Under the pieces are notes generated by a model that made no database searches, was not told where the DNA came from, and was given only the letters and a program-made list of their open reading frames with translations. A stretch of DNA of 64,000 nt from Pseudoselenomonas ruminis (GTDB taxonomy: Bacteria; Bacillota; Negativicutes; Selenomonadales; Selenomonadaceae): positions 62,001-126,000 of the forward strand of contig NZ_VTOY01000006.1 of assembly GCF_008271295.1 (NCBI RefSeq), given 5' to 3'. Numbering within the stretch: position 1 is the stretch's first letter; each line of letters starts with the position of its first letter. Below are positions 47,134 to 56,938 of this stretch, piece after piece. A program made the position numbers and the translations under genes.

Positions 47134-47201
47134 AAGAGCATGAAATGTGCTCGAACACAATTTTAAGGATACCACTTAAAACCTATATGGAGGGATATGG
47201 A

Positions 47202-48623
47202 ATGAAAACAGGCACGAATAAAAGTGCAGGAAAGAAAATTTCTAGCAAGTTCATATATTTCTTTGGTTCCTTTGGAGGTATTTTATTCGGTTATGATATT
47301 GGTGTTATGACCGGTGCACTTCCGTTCCTGCAGAACGACTGGGGCTTGCAGGGCAATGCCAGTGTCATTGGCTGGATTACTTCCGCCGTTATGTTTGGTG
47401 CAATCTTTGGCGGTGCTTTGGCTGGTCAGCTTTCCGACCGTCTGGGCCGTCGCAAGATGATTCTGCTTTCGGCACTTATCTTTATCATCGGTTCGATTCT
47501 TTCGGGTATCGCACCGCAGGATGGTTCGCTTTATCTTATCGCTGTTCGCACGCTGTTAGGTCTGGCCGTTGGTGCTGCCTCGGCACTGGTTCCGGCGTAT
47601 ATGTCGGAGATGGCACCGGCCCGCTTGCGTGGCCGCCTGTCCGGTATCAATCAGACGATGATTGTCTCTGGTATGCTGCTCTCGTATGTCGTTGACTATC
47701 TGCTCAAAGACATGCCGGAAATGATTGCTTGGCGCTTGATGCTGAGCCTGGCTGCTGTACCGGCTGTCATCCTGTTCTTTGGCGTTCTCCATCTTCCGGA
47801 ATCGCCGCGTTTCCTGGTTCGTGGCGGCAAACTGGCCGAGGCTCGTCAGGTCCTCGCCTGCATCCGCCCAGAGTCGGAAGTTGAAGCAGAGCTCATGGAT
47901 ATCCAGAACACTGCCCGCGATGAACAGCAGGCAAAACAGTCGACGTCGCTTTCGACGCTCATGTCGAGCAAGTATCGCTATCTGGTAACGGCTGGTGTCG
48001 GCGTTGCTGCCTTCCAGCAGTTCCAGGGTGCTAATGCGATTTTCTATTACATTCCGATGATTGTGGAACAGGCTACTGGCCAAGCTGCCAGCTCGCAGCT
48101 CATGTGGCCGATTATCCAGGGCATTATCCTGGTACTTGGTTCCTTGGTATTCCTTGGTATTGCTGACCGTTTCAACCGCCGCACGCTGCTGACGGTAGGC
48201 GGTACGGTTATGGGGCTTTCCTTTATTCTTCCGGCAGTGCTCAACAGCCTGATTCCGGGCATGGACCCCATGATGATTGTATTCTTCCTTTGCATCTATG
48301 TTGCTTTTTACTCCTTTACCTGGGCACCGCTCACGTGGGTTATTGTCGGTGAGATTTTCCCGCTGGCTATCCGCGGCCGTGCTTCCGGTGTTGCTTCTTC
48401 GTTCAACTGGATTGGTTCCTTCCTGGTCGGGCTGCTGTTCCCGATTATGACGGCAACGATTTCGCAGGCAGCAGTATTCGCCATCTTCGGTGTTATCTGC
48501 CTGTTGGGCGTAGCCTTCATCCGCAACTGCGTGCCGGAGACGCGTGGTCATACGCTGGAGGAAATTGAGGCAGCCGGTATCCGTCAAGGAGAAGAAGACG
48601 GCAAACCTGTAATGACGCATTAA
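47202..48623 (+). CDS. araE: Sugar:H+ symporter, MFS sugar-porter family (arabinose)
   Basis: 473 residues, 12 membrane segments. Sugar-porter motifs: GGILFGYDIGVMTGALPFL, DRLGRRK, PESPRFLV, and C-terminal PETRGHTLEEIE. The substrate is inferred from the downstream araB-D-A genes. ATG 47202 with GGAGGG upstream. First gene of the operon. Confidence 0.9.
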   Translation: MKTGTNKSAGKKISSKFIYFFGSFGGILFGYDIGVMTGALPFLQNDWGLQGNASVIGWITSAVMFGAIFGGALAGQLSDRLGRRKMILLSALIFIIGSILSGIAPQDGSLYLIAVRTLLGLAVGAASALVPAYMSEMAPARLRGRLSGINQTMIVSGMLLSYVVDYLLKDMPEMIAWRLMLSLAAVPAVILFFGVLHLPESPRFLVRGGKLAEARQVLACIRPESEVEAELMDIQNTARDEQQAKQSTSLSTLMSSKYRYLVTAGVGVAAFQQFQGANAIFYYIPMIVEQATGQAASSQLMWPIIQGIILVLGSLVFLGIADRFNRRTLLTVGGTVMGLSFILPAVLNSLIPGMDPMMIVFFLCIYVAFYSFTWAPLTWVIVGEIFPLAIRGRASGVASSFNWIGSFLVGLLFPIMTATISQAAVFAIFGVICLLGVAFIRNCVPETRGHTLEEIEAAGIRQGEEDGKPVMTH

Positions 48624-48656
48624 TTTTTTACCTGGCTACGAGGGGAGAGTTCGCTG

Positions 48657-50267
48657 ATGGAACTTATGAAAAATGCAGCCAGTATTGAGAATGGTGAAAC
48701 GGCCCTGGGCATTGAACTGGGGTCCACCAGAATCAAAACTGTGCTCGTAAACAGAAATTGTGAAACGCTGGCTTCAGCAAGTTATGAGTGGGAAAATCAG
48801 CTCGAGAACGGCATCTGGACTTACGATCTGGACCGTGCCTGGGCTGGCATTCAGACCTGTTTTACCCAGGTGGCTGCTGATGTGCGCAGCCGCTATCATG
48901 TGCCGTTTACGAAGATTGGTGCCATTGGTGTCAGTGCCATGATGCATGGCTACCTGCCGTTCGACAAAAACGGCAAGCTGCTCGCCGGGTTCCGTACCTG
49001 GCGCAACAACATCACGGGCGAAGCTGCCGATGCGCTGACGAAGGAATTTTCCTTTAATATTCCGCAGCGCTGGAGCATTGCTCATCTGTATCAGGCTATC
49101 CTCAATAAGGAAGAGCATGTAAAAGACATCGCTTTCCTGACGACGCTGGCTGGTTATGTTCATTGGAAACTGTCGGGGGAGAAAGTCCTGGGCATCGGCG
49201 ATGCTTCGGGCATGTTCCCGATTGACAGCGCAACGGGCGATTATGATGAAGGCATGCTCGCTAAATTTGCGGCCCTTGATGATGTCAAGCCGTTCGGTTG
49301 GACGCTCAAAGAGATTCTGCCGCAGGTTCTTTCGGCTGGTGAAAAGGCCGGTGTCCTTACGCCGGAGGGAGCAAGGCTTCTGGACCCGTCGGGCAAACTC
49401 GAATGGGGAAGCCTCATGGCTCCGCCAGAAGGCGATGCCGGAACCGGCATGGTCGGCACCAACAGCGTCCGCAAACGCACGGGCAATATTTCGGTCGGTA
49501 CGTCGGCTTTCTCGATGAATGTTCTCGATGCACCGCTGAAGGAAGTTCATCAGGATATCGATATGGTAACGACGCCAGATGGTGCTCCCGTAGCCATGGT
49601 TCATACCAATAACTGTTCCTCAGACCTCAACGCCTGGGTTTCCCTGTTTGGGGAGTTCGCCGAGGCTATGGGGCACGGGTTAAAGCCGGATAAACTTTAC
49701 GGACTGCTCTTTAACCAGACTCGCCTGGCAGATAAGGATGCTGGCGGGCTGCTCAATTACAGCTGCCTCTCCGGTGAGAATATCACGCGGGTGGAGCAGG
49801 GACGTCCGCTCTTTATGCGCACGCCGCACAGCCACATGAATCTGGCTAACTTCATGCTGTCGCAGCTCTATGCAGCTTTTGCCCCGCTGAAAATCGGCAT
49901 GGACATCCTCGTCCGCGAGGAAGGCGTCAAGACCGATGTGATGATTGCCCAGGGCGGCCTGTTCCAGACGCCGGTCATCGGGCAGCAGGTTCTTGCCGAT
50001 GCGCTCAATATTCCAATCACCGTCATGAAGACGGCTGGTGAAGGCGGCCCGTGGGGCATGGCAGTTCTGGCTGTGTTCGCTAAGTGGGGAATGCCCGAGG
50101 AGACTTTGGCAGACTTCCTCGACACGCATGTTTTCCAGAATCCGGAAAGCACGACGCTCACGCCGAATGCGCAGGGCGTTGCTGGCTGCCAGCAGTTCAT
50201 CAAAGCATATCGTGCCGGTCTTGCCGTTGAGAAGGAAGCTGGTACGGCGGTTCAGGAAACGGCTTGA
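48657..50267 (+). CDS. araB: FGGY-family kinase, probable L-ribulokinase
   Basis: 536 residues. FGGY motifs: phosphate-binding GIELGSTRIKTVLV, AIGVSAMMHGYLPFD, GIGDASGMFPID and the C-terminal VMKTAGEGGPWGMAVLA. It belongs to the subgroup of Firmicutes and Bacteroidetes kinases often annotated as xylulokinase-like; the position between the transporter and araD/araA argues for L-ribulose. GGGGAG upstream of the ATG. Confidence 0.82.
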   Translation: MELMKNAASIENGETALGIELGSTRIKTVLVNRNCETLASASYEWENQLENGIWTYDLDRAWAGIQTCFTQVAADVRSRYHVPFTKIGAIGVSAMMHGYLPFDKNGKLLAGFRTWRNNITGEAADALTKEFSFNIPQRWSIAHLYQAILNKEEHVKDIAFLTTLAGYVHWKLSGEKVLGIGDASGMFPIDSATGDYDEGMLAKFAALDDVKPFGWTLKEILPQVLSAGEKAGVLTPEGARLLDPSGKLEWGSLMAPPEGDAGTGMVGTNSVRKRTGNISVGTSAFSMNVLDAPLKEVHQDIDMVTTPDGAPVAMVHTNNCSSDLNAWVSLFGEFAEAMGHGLKPDKLYGLLFNQTRLADKDAGGLLNYSCLSGENITRVEQGRPLFMRTPHSHMNLANFMLSQLYAAFAPLKIGMDILVREEGVKTDVMIAQGGLFQTPVIGQQVLADALNIPITVMKTAGEGGPWGMAVLAVFAKWGMPEETLADFLDTHVFQNPESTTLTPNAQGVAGCQQFIKAYRAGLAVEKEAGTAVQETA

Positions 50268-50303
50268 ACGTTATAGGTATCTCAGTAAGAAAGGATTTTG
50301 GTC

Positions 50304-51032
50304 ATGTTAGAAGCGTTAAAACAAGAGGTCTATGAAGCGAATATGATGCTGCCGAAACTCGGCATTGTAACCTTTACCTGGGGAAATGTCTCCGGTATTG
50401 ACCGCAAACAGGGCCTCTTTGTCATCAAACCATCAGGAGTTCCCTACGAGGATTTGAAACCGGAGGACATGGTGGTTGTCGATATGGACGGTCATGTTGT
50501 GGAGGGCGATATGAATCCGTCCAGCGATACGATGACGCATCTGGTTCTTTACAAGGAATTTCCGACGATTGGTGCTGTGGTTCACACGCATTCTTCCTGG
50601 GCTGTTTCGTTTGCCGAAGCAGGACTCCCGTTAGAAGCGCTCGGAACGACGCATGCGGATACATTCTTTGGGGATGTACCGGTAACCGAGGCACTGACGA
50701 AAGCAGAAATCGAGTCGGATTACGAGGAAAATACGGGCCATGTCATTGTCCGTACGTTCAAGGACCAGGGAATCGATCCTGAGGCAGTTCCAGCCGTGCT
50801 GGTAAAACAGCATGGTCCGTTTACCTGGGGCCCGAATCCGAAGAAAGCCGTGGAAACGGCCAAAATCCTTGATGTGGTAGCTGAGATGAATTACCATGCG
50901 CTGCAGCTCACGCGCGGCGATATCCGGGTGCCGCAGTACCTCCTGGATAAACATTATTATCGCAAACATGGTGCCAATGCCTACTATGGACAGAACAATG
51001 CCAAGTCCAATAGCGGTGTAACGCATCGTTAA
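50304..51032 (+). CDS. araD: L-ribulose-5-phosphate 4-epimerase
   Basis: 242 residues, class II aldolase fold. Zinc ligands are in VVHTHSSWAVSFAEAG and KQHGPFTWG; TWGNVSGID and NPSSDTMTHLVLY bind phosphate. It sends L-arabinose carbon into the pentose phosphate pathway. ATG 50304 after AAGGAT. Confidence 0.95.
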   Translation: MLEALKQEVYEANMMLPKLGIVTFTWGNVSGIDRKQGLFVIKPSGVPYEDLKPEDMVVVDMDGHVVEGDMNPSSDTMTHLVLYKEFPTIGAVVHTHSSWAVSFAEAGLPLEALGTTHADTFFGDVPVTEALTKAEIESDYEENTGHVIVRTFKDQGIDPEAVPAVLVKQHGPFTWGPNPKKAVETAKILDVVAEMNYHALQLTRGDIRVPQYLLDKHYYRKHGANAYYGQNNAKSNSGVTHR

Positions 51033-51081
51033 ACTGTCGCAATGACGAGTATCTATCTATAAACTGAAGGGAAGCGTTATC

Positions 51082-52506
51082 ATGTTAGAGACGAAGAATT
51101 ATGAATTTTGGTTTGTTGCCGGCAGCCAGTTCCTCTATGGTGAGGAAACGTTAAAAGAAGTTGCCCGTGATGTTGAAGATATGACGGAAAAGCTCAATGC
51201 CAGCGGCAAGCTTCCGTATAAAGTAGTTTGCAAGGGTGTTATGACGACGGCTGAGGGCATCACGAACTTCATGAAGGAAGTCAATTATCATGATGAAGTC
51301 GCTGGTGTAATCACCTGGATGCACACCTTCTCTCCAGCTAAAAACTGGATTCGCGGCACGAAACTGTTGCAGAAACCGCTGCTGCACCTGGCTACGCAGT
51401 ATCTCAACAACATTCCGTATGATACGATTGATTTTGACTACATGAACCTCAACCAGAGTGCGCATGGTGACCGCGAGTATGGGTATCTGAACTCCCGTCT
51501 CGGCATCAACAACAAGATTGTTTATGGCTATTGGGGCGATGCCGAGGTTCAGCAGGAAATTGCGGACTGGCAGGATGTAGCCGTTGCCTATAATGAGAGC
51601 TTCAATATCCGCGTCTGCCGTTTCGGCGATACGATGCGCGATGTTGCCGTAACGGAGGGCGATAAGGTCGAGGCTCAGATTCAGCTGGGCTGGACGGTCG
51701 ATTATTGGCCGGTGGGCGAGCTGGTCGATGTCATCGATGCCATTGATGAAAAAGATGTCGATACTGAGTATGCAAAACTGCAGCAGGACTACACGCTCAA
51801 TATCCAGCACAACAGTGCGGAGAAGTTCGAGGATTCGGTCCGCTATCAGCTGCGCGAATACCTTGGCATCAAGAAGTTCCTCGATGATAAAGGCTACAAT
51901 GCATTCTGCACGAACTTCCAGGACCTCAAGGGCCTCAAACAGCTGCCGGGCCTGGCTGCTCAGCTGTTGATGCGTGATGGTTATGGCTTCGCTGCTGAGG
52001 GCGATTGGAAACATGCCGCTCTTACGCGCCTGCTGAAGATTCTTTCCCATAATGACCGCACGGTCTTCATGGAAGACTACACGCTCGACCTGCGCAAAGG
52101 CCATGAGGCTATTCTCGGTGCGCATATGCTCGAGGTTGACCCGACGATTGCCAGCGATAAACCGCGTGTTGAGGTTCATCCGCTGGATATCGGCGATAAG
52201 GAAGACCCGGCCCGTCTCGTATTCACGGGCGCTGATGGCGATGGCATCGATGTGACGATTGCGGACTTCCGCGATGGTTTCCGCATTATCAGCTATCCGG
52301 TTGAGTGCCGCAAAGCAGAGGCTGAGACGCCGCATCTGCCGGTAGCAAAACAGCTCTGGACGCCGAAAGTCGGCCTCAAAGAGGGCGCAACGCAGTGGAT
52401 TAAAGCTGGCGGCGGCCATCATACTGTCCTGAGCTTCACGATTAAAGAATCCCAGATTCACGACCTTGCTATGATGTTTGGCACGGACCTCGTTGAAATC
52501 TGTTGA
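51082..52506 (+). CDS. araA: L-arabinose isomerase
   Basis: 474 residues, normal for AraA. It shows [21 protein letters not shown], the catalytic Glu region [19 protein letters not shown] and the C-terminal [11 protein letters not shown]. First enzymatic step of L-arabinose use. AAGGGAAG upstream. Last gene of the operon. Confidence 0.97.
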   Translation: MLETKNYEFWFVAGSQFLYGEETLKEVARDVEDMTEKLNASGKLPYKVVCKGVMTTAEGITNFMKEVNYHDEVAGVITWMHTFSPAKNWIRGTKLLQKPLLHLATQYLNNIPYDTIDFDYMNLNQSAHGDREYGYLNSRLGINNKIVYGYWGDAEVQQEIADWQDVAVAYNESFNIRVCRFGDTMRDVAVTEGDKVEAQIQLGWTVDYWPVGELVDVIDAIDEKDVDTEYAKLQQDYTLNIQHNSAEKFEDSVRYQLREYLGIKKFLDDKGYNAFCTNFQDLKGLKQLPGLAAQLLMRDGYGFAAEGDWKHAALTRLLKILSHNDRTVFMEDYTLDLRKGHEAILGAHMLEVDPTIASDKPRVEVHPLDIGDKEDPARLVFTGADGDGIDVTIADFRDGFRIISYPVECRKAEAETPHLPVAKQLWTPKVGLKEGATQWIKAGGGHHTVLSFTIKESQIHDLAMMFGTDLVEIC

Positions 52507-52539
52507 TTTACCCTAAAACTTTCCTAAGTTCCCCTAAGG

Positions 52540-52571
52540 AGGGCCGCTGGTTTATGCCAGCGGCCCTTTTG
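52540..52571 (+). terminator. Terminator of arabinose operon
   Basis: GGGCCGCTGG and CCAGCGGCCC around TTTATG, then TTTT. Confidence 0.92.
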
Positions 52572-52595
52572 CTATTTTGAGATAGCGGGATTGCG

Positions 52596-52737
52596 TTCGA
52601 AGTAGATCGTCGCCGCTGCTAGGGACAGTGCCAACATTCCGTTCTTAACGGAAAACATCAAAGCTTCGTTTATGGCACTGTCCCTAGCGGCGGCTGAGGT
52701 TGGTACTGTGCCCCTTGCTACCGGCGACAGGCTCGAA
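52596..52737 (+). repeat. Composite foldback element, copy C (internally deleted)
   Basis: 142-bp relic in the orientation of copy A. Unit alpha keeps its ends (CTAGGGACAGTGCCA at 52619-52633, complement at 52673-52687) but its centre is lost; only the right arm of unit beta remains (GGTACTGTGCCCC, near 52701). Outer TTCGA/TCGAA ends are still present. Confidence 0.8.
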
Positions 52738-52757
52738 TAATATGGTACTTTCATATA

Positions 52758-52812
52758 GAAAAAGCGGGTGGGGCTGCCGATTGGATTGTCGGCAGTTCCA
52801 CCCGCTTTTCGG
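52758..52812. terminator. Terminator of porin gene
   Basis: AAAGCGGGTGG and CCACCCGCTTTT, with inner CTGCCGA/TCGGCAG; read on the minus strand it ends in T-rich DNA. Confidence 0.85.
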
Positions 52813-52844
52813 GGTTATATGGGAATATATGTTTTTGGGAGCGA

Positions 52845-54158
52845 TTAGAAGTGGAAGTCGAACTGGGTACGGAACAGATGACGTTTGGCGTCTTTGGATA
52901 CACCGGCGATGCTTCCGGAGTGATTGTATTTCTGGTCCGAATAGAAGGTTTCCCAGACAACATCTTTCCAGGGGATGTATTTGACACCGAGGATGTAGCC
53001 CTTGGTATCTTTCGGCAGGGATCCCCATTCATCATCGTGGGAGACATCGCCATAGCGGCCAAAGTCGATATAGCGGGCATAGAGGCCCCAGTCGCCGCGT
53101 TTTGCCGAATCGACATCGCGGTAATCGACACGGAATTCCTTACTCGTCTTGAAGTCGTAGGCATTCGTGCGGACATAGGTACCGTAGAGCGTCACATCTT
53201 TGGCTACTTTGGCGCGCAAATCAAGTCCTGCCGCCCGGCTCATCATCTGATTGCCGCGGGTGCCGTGCTGGCCTTTGTAATTCTTGTTGCTCATATAGGT
53301 AAGGGAGCCGTCAAGGATGCCGAGGCGGCCGGTAATGTTGGCACCGTAGATATGCGTCTCTTCGCCATCCGGCATCGTGACGAGGTCGCCCTGGCGCGGA
53401 CGCAGGCCGAAGCCGGAGAGACTCCAATGCGGCGTGAAGTTATAGGTGAGCTGTGCACCGTCGGCGGCATGGCCGAAGATGACATTCTGATAGCCGTAGC
53501 CCCACCATTTCGTACCGAGGACGGCATTTAACTTCGGTGCCGGCTGGCCCTCAACCCAGATGCGCTGGAACGTACCATCCTGGTCATCGGATTTGGCATC
53601 AGTACGCCAGGACTGGTTTACGGTGTAGCCCTTGCGCGTCTCGGACTGGAAGTGGGCTTCCCACTGATTGCCGACTTTCATGCGGCCTTCGAGATTCATG
53701 TAGTAGTGTTTGTTGTTGTTCTGCGACCCGACGCCCGGCGTGGTGGCGTCATGGTCGTATTTTGCCCGGACAAAGCCCGAGAACTGGATCTTATCCACTT
53801 TCTTCTCGAGATTTGTCATGCGTTCATCCATCCGCGAAAGTTCGCCATGATATTCCCGCTCGAGTTTTTCGAGCAGTGCCTGGTCCGCAGGATTGACACT
53901 GCCCATTTTATTCATGGCCCGTGCTACAACAGCGGCCATTTCATAGCGGCTCATGGAACGGTTGCCAGCAAAGGTGCCGTCACCGTTACCTTCCAGAACT
54001 CCATCCTTTACGAGCTGGTCAATGGCAGCATAGCTCCAATGTCCGGCGGGGACATCGGTGAAGCTGGCGGCACCTGTTTCGGGGGCCGCCATTGCGTGTC
54101 CGCTGACTGCTGCCGTGATAGCCATTGCCGTAAGAAGGCTGAGGGTCTGTTTTTTCAT
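52845..54158 (-). CDS. SLH-domain outer-membrane porin (OmpM/Mep45 type)
   Basis: 437 residues. Signal peptide (KKQTLSLLTAMAITAAVSGH, cleavage after AMAA), one SLH domain (about 30-85: FTDVPAGHWSYAAIDQLVKD), a coiled coil (about 95-125) and a beta-barrel ending FDFHF with terminal Phe. In Negativicutes such proteins tie the outer membrane to polyaminated peptidoglycan through the SLH domain. The ATG at 54158 has AAGGAG upstream; the promoter is at 54252-54280. Confidence 0.92.
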   Translation of the reverse strand: MKKQTLSLLTAMAITAAVSGHAMAAPETGAASFTDVPAGHWSYAAIDQLVKDGVLEGNGDGTFAGNRSMSRYEMAAVVARAMNKMGSVNPADQALLEKLEREYHGELSRMDERMTNLEKKVDKIQFSGFVRAKYDHDATTPGVGSQNNNKHYYMNLEGRMKVGNQWEAHFQSETRKGYTVNQSWRTDAKSDDQDGTFQRIWVEGQPAPKLNAVLGTKWWGYGYQNVIFGHAADGAQLTYNFTPHWSLSGFGLRPRQGDLVTMPDGEETHIYGANITGRLGILDGSLTYMSNKNYKGQHGTRGNQMMSRAAGLDLRAKVAKDVTLYGTYVRTNAYDFKTSKEFRVDYRDVDSAKRGDWGLYARYIDFGRYGDVSHDDEWGSLPKDTKGYILGVKYIPWKDVVWETFYSDQKYNHSGSIAGVSKDAKRHLFRTQFDFHF

Positions 54159-54251
54159 TGTGAATCGCTCCTTAAATTCTTCCGTTACCAATATCATTCT
54201 CACTTGGTCAAGAGGTTTGGAGCGCATGTCGCTTTGCCTGTGACAAAACGA

Positions 54252-54280
54252 ATCATAACATGATAGAAAACGATAGGCAA
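54252..54280 (-). promoter_or_regulatory. Promoter of SLH porin gene
   Basis: Minus strand TTGCCT (54275-54280), 17-bp spacer, TATGAT (54252-54257). The 305-bp divergent spacer also has a TATAAT at 54414-54419 for the RpiR gene; nothing else is visible. Confidence 0.75.
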
Positions 54281-54463
54281 TACGAAAAAGCGATTGTGAG
54301 ACCTTGTTTCATAAAAACTTACAAATGTGCATATATTTTCTAAACCATGTTTCAAAATCTTTCGTTTGAAGCGGCAAATGTTTTAAGCTTGTTATAAATA
54401 AAGTTGTTTATGCTATAATAAGTGTGATTTTTGCAGGGATAAGAGGTGCGACTGGAGGTATTT

Positions 54464-55330
54464 ATGCGATTACTCAAGATTATGCAGGAAAATGAACGAT
54501 TTTCTCAGACAGAACAGGCTATCGTACAATACATGCTCGAACATCCGAAGGAAGTTGCTGAGCTTACAACCCGCGAGATTGCCGCCAAGACGTATACCAG
54601 TCCAGCGGCTGTTTTTCGTCTGACCCAGAAGCTCGGGCTCAAGGGCTATAATGAGTTCCGGATTAAGTTTACCAGTGAAATCAGCCGCGTGAATCCGGAA
54701 TCGTTCAGTATCCGTCATCGTCCGGTTACGCAGAAAGATAAGCCGGAAGATGTTGTCCGCAAGATTGCCGCGCTGGAGGTTGAGGCGATTGAGGAAACGA
54801 AGAATGAATTCGACATCAACCAGCTGGAAGCGATTATGAACCGCATGGAAAAGGCGGAGATGATTGATATCTATGCCTATGACCAGAATTATGCGCTGGC
54901 CCAGATGGCTGTTTATAATTTCATGCAGGTGAAACTTCCGGTTGTAGCTTATAATTCCATGAACAGCCAGATTTCGTCGGCGCTGGTCGCCGATAAGAAG
55001 CACCTTGCCATCATAATCTCCCGCTCGGGTGAGAATCGCCGCCTGATCCGGCTGGCCGAGATTTTAAAGCGCCGTGGCGTTCATACGGTACTGCTGACCG
55101 TGTCGCCGCATTCGCCGCTGGTTAGCCTCTGCAATGAATACGTCTACATTGCCAATACGACGAATTTCCTGGACCTTGGCGGTATGCTGTTTTCGGTAGG
55201 GGTACGCTATTTCATCGATACGATTTTTGCTATGCGGCTGGCGCGCCGCTATGATGAGATTGAGTCCTTTACGGACCAGTTCGATGATGCGTGTGGCAGC
55301 CAGTACGATGACAAACGCCGGATTTGGTGA
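54464..55330 (+). CDS. MurR/RpiR-family transcription regulator
   Basis: 288 residues: N-terminal helix-turn-helix (ELTTREIAAKTYTSPAAVFR) and a SIS sugar-phosphate-binding domain (about 125-260, IISRSGENRRLIRLAEIL). ATG 54464 with GGAGGT upstream. It lies just before a PTS permease gene and probably controls it in response to a phosphosugar. Confidence 0.88.
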   Translation: MRLLKIMQENERFSQTEQAIVQYMLEHPKEVAELTTREIAAKTYTSPAAVFRLTQKLGLKGYNEFRIKFTSEISRVNPESFSIRHRPVTQKDKPEDVVRKIAALEVEAIEETKNEFDINQLEAIMNRMEKAEMIDIYAYDQNYALAQMAVYNFMQVKLPVVAYNSMNSQISSALVADKKHLAIIISRSGENRRLIRLAEILKRRGVHTVLLTVSPHSPLVSLCNEYVYIANTTNFLDLGGMLFSVGVRYFIDTIFAMRLARRYDEIESFTDQFDDACGSQYDDKRRIW

Positions 55331-55518
55331 ACTAGGGGCGTTGTTTCGAAAACAAGGGGCGTTTTTGTTTTTTTTGCGAAACAAACAAACAGAAGAATTG
55401 AAAACCATTGAAAACAAGAAAGTGTTTTGTTATATTGTTCTCGTCAAGAGGCTTTGGCCTCATTCGCACTCGCTTTGCCAGCGAAATTGAATTGGAGAAT
55501 GATAAAGGAGCACTTATA

Positions 55519-56868
55519 ATGGACAAACAAGCGATTTTCGATAAGTTTGTAGAGTTTATGGGACGCTTCGCAGAAATCCGGGCAGTGGCAGCACTGCGTG
55601 ATGGCTTCATCATGACGACGCCATTTACCGTTTGCGGTTCGGTTTTCCTGCTTATTGCGAATCTTCCAATCCCGGGGTATCCGGAATTCATGGCAAATCT
55701 GTTTGGCAAGGACTGGACGGCACCGCTTAATGCCGTTGCCGGTGGTACGTTTAGTGTATTAGCACTTATTGCCGTTTTGGCTATCACTTATAAATACGTT
55801 GAGGCGGAGGGCTGTGATGCCATCATGGCGTCGATTCTTTCGCTGTCGACGTTCCTCATTGTGCTGCCGCCGACGGTTATGTCAAAAGGCGGCGAGGCTG
55901 TCGGGGATGTCATTCCCAAGGCCTGGGCCGGCAGCAATGGTGTTATTACGGCGATTCTCGTGAGCTTTGCCGTTTCGGCAATCTTCTGCTACTGCGAAAA
56001 ACATCACTTGGGCATCAAGATGCCCAGCACGGTTCCCAGCGGTGTTACGCGGGCTTTTGAGGCCTTGACGCCGGCGTTCCTGCTGTTCCTCGGCGGTTCG
56101 GTTATCTATGGTATTTTCCATTATGCCGGTGCAACGACATTCCCGGAATTTATTTTCAAAGTATTGCAGACGCCGCTGCAAGGTTTGTCGGATACCATTA
56201 TCGGCGGTTCGATTATCGCGGCGCTCCAGTCGATCCTGTTCTGGGCCGGCATCCATGGCCCGAATGTTGTCGGTGGCGTGGTAAGTCCAATCCTCATTGC
56301 AAATTCGCTGGATAATCAGGCCCTTCTCGATGCTGGCCAGCAGCTCATGGGCAATCCGTCGGCTAAAATCATCACTTGCCAGGTCAACGATGTGTTTATC
56401 AAATCCGGTGGCTGCGGATTGACCTTCGGCCTGCTCATTGCCTCCTGGCTCTGTTCCAAATCTTCCCAGATGAAATCCATCACGAAACTGGCTACGGTAC
56501 CGGGCTTCTTCAACATCAATGAGCCGGTTATCTTCGGCCTGCCAATCGTATTCAACCCGTTCCTGCTCGTGCCGTTTGTGCTGGTGCCGCTGTTTGCGCT
56601 ATTCATCACCTATGGTGCGATTGCCGTTGGCTTCATGGCGCCGTTCTCCGCCGTTCAGGTTCCCTGGACAACGCCGCCAATCCTCGCTGGTCTCCTGCTC
56701 GACGGCTGGCAGGGGGCCGTTATCCAGATAGTCAATCTCGTCATGGCGACTGCGGTTTATCTGCCGTTTGTGCGGGCGCAGGACCGTCATATGCTGGCGG
56801 AAGAAAAAGCCGATGAGAATACTGATGCTGTTTCCACTGCCAGTGATATTCCCCTTCACTGCGAGTGA
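55519..56868 (+). CDS. PTS EIIC permease, lactose/cellobiose family
   Basis: 449 residues, multi-pass. It contains RDGFIMTTPFTVCGSVFLL, the active-site region FNINEPVIFGLPIVFNPFLL (NEPxxFG) and LLDGWQGAVIQIVNLVMA, typical of CelB-like EIIC. No EIIA, EIIB or glycosidase is next to it, so it must share partners encoded elsewhere. ATG 55519 after AAAGGAG. Confidence 0.9.
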   Translation: MDKQAIFDKFVEFMGRFAEIRAVAALRDGFIMTTPFTVCGSVFLLIANLPIPGYPEFMANLFGKDWTAPLNAVAGGTFSVLALIAVLAITYKYVEAEGCDAIMASILSLSTFLIVLPPTVMSKGGEAVGDVIPKAWAGSNGVITAILVSFAVSAIFCYCEKHHLGIKMPSTVPSGVTRAFEALTPAFLLFLGGSVIYGIFHYAGATTFPEFIFKVLQTPLQGLSDTIIGGSIIAALQSILFWAGIHGPNVVGGVVSPILIANSLDNQALLDAGQQLMGNPSAKIITCQVNDVFIKSGGCGLTFGLLIASWLCSKSSQMKSITKLATVPGFFNINEPVIFGLPIVFNPFLLVPFVLVPLFALFITYGAIAVGFMAPFSAVQVPWTTPPILAGLLLDGWQGAVIQIVNLVMATAVYLPFVRAQDRHMLAEEKADENTDAVSTASDIPLHCE

Positions 56869-56898
56869 AAACGATATATTTTCCCTACTTCCTAAATA

Positions 56899-56938
56899 AA
56901 AAAACCTCCGAATGGTTTATCATTCGGAGGTTTTTTTA
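56899..56938. terminator. Bidirectional terminator
   Basis: AACCTCCGAATG and CATTCGGAGGTT around GTTTAT, with flanking A and T runs; overlaps the lacI-type stop. Confidence 0.9.
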
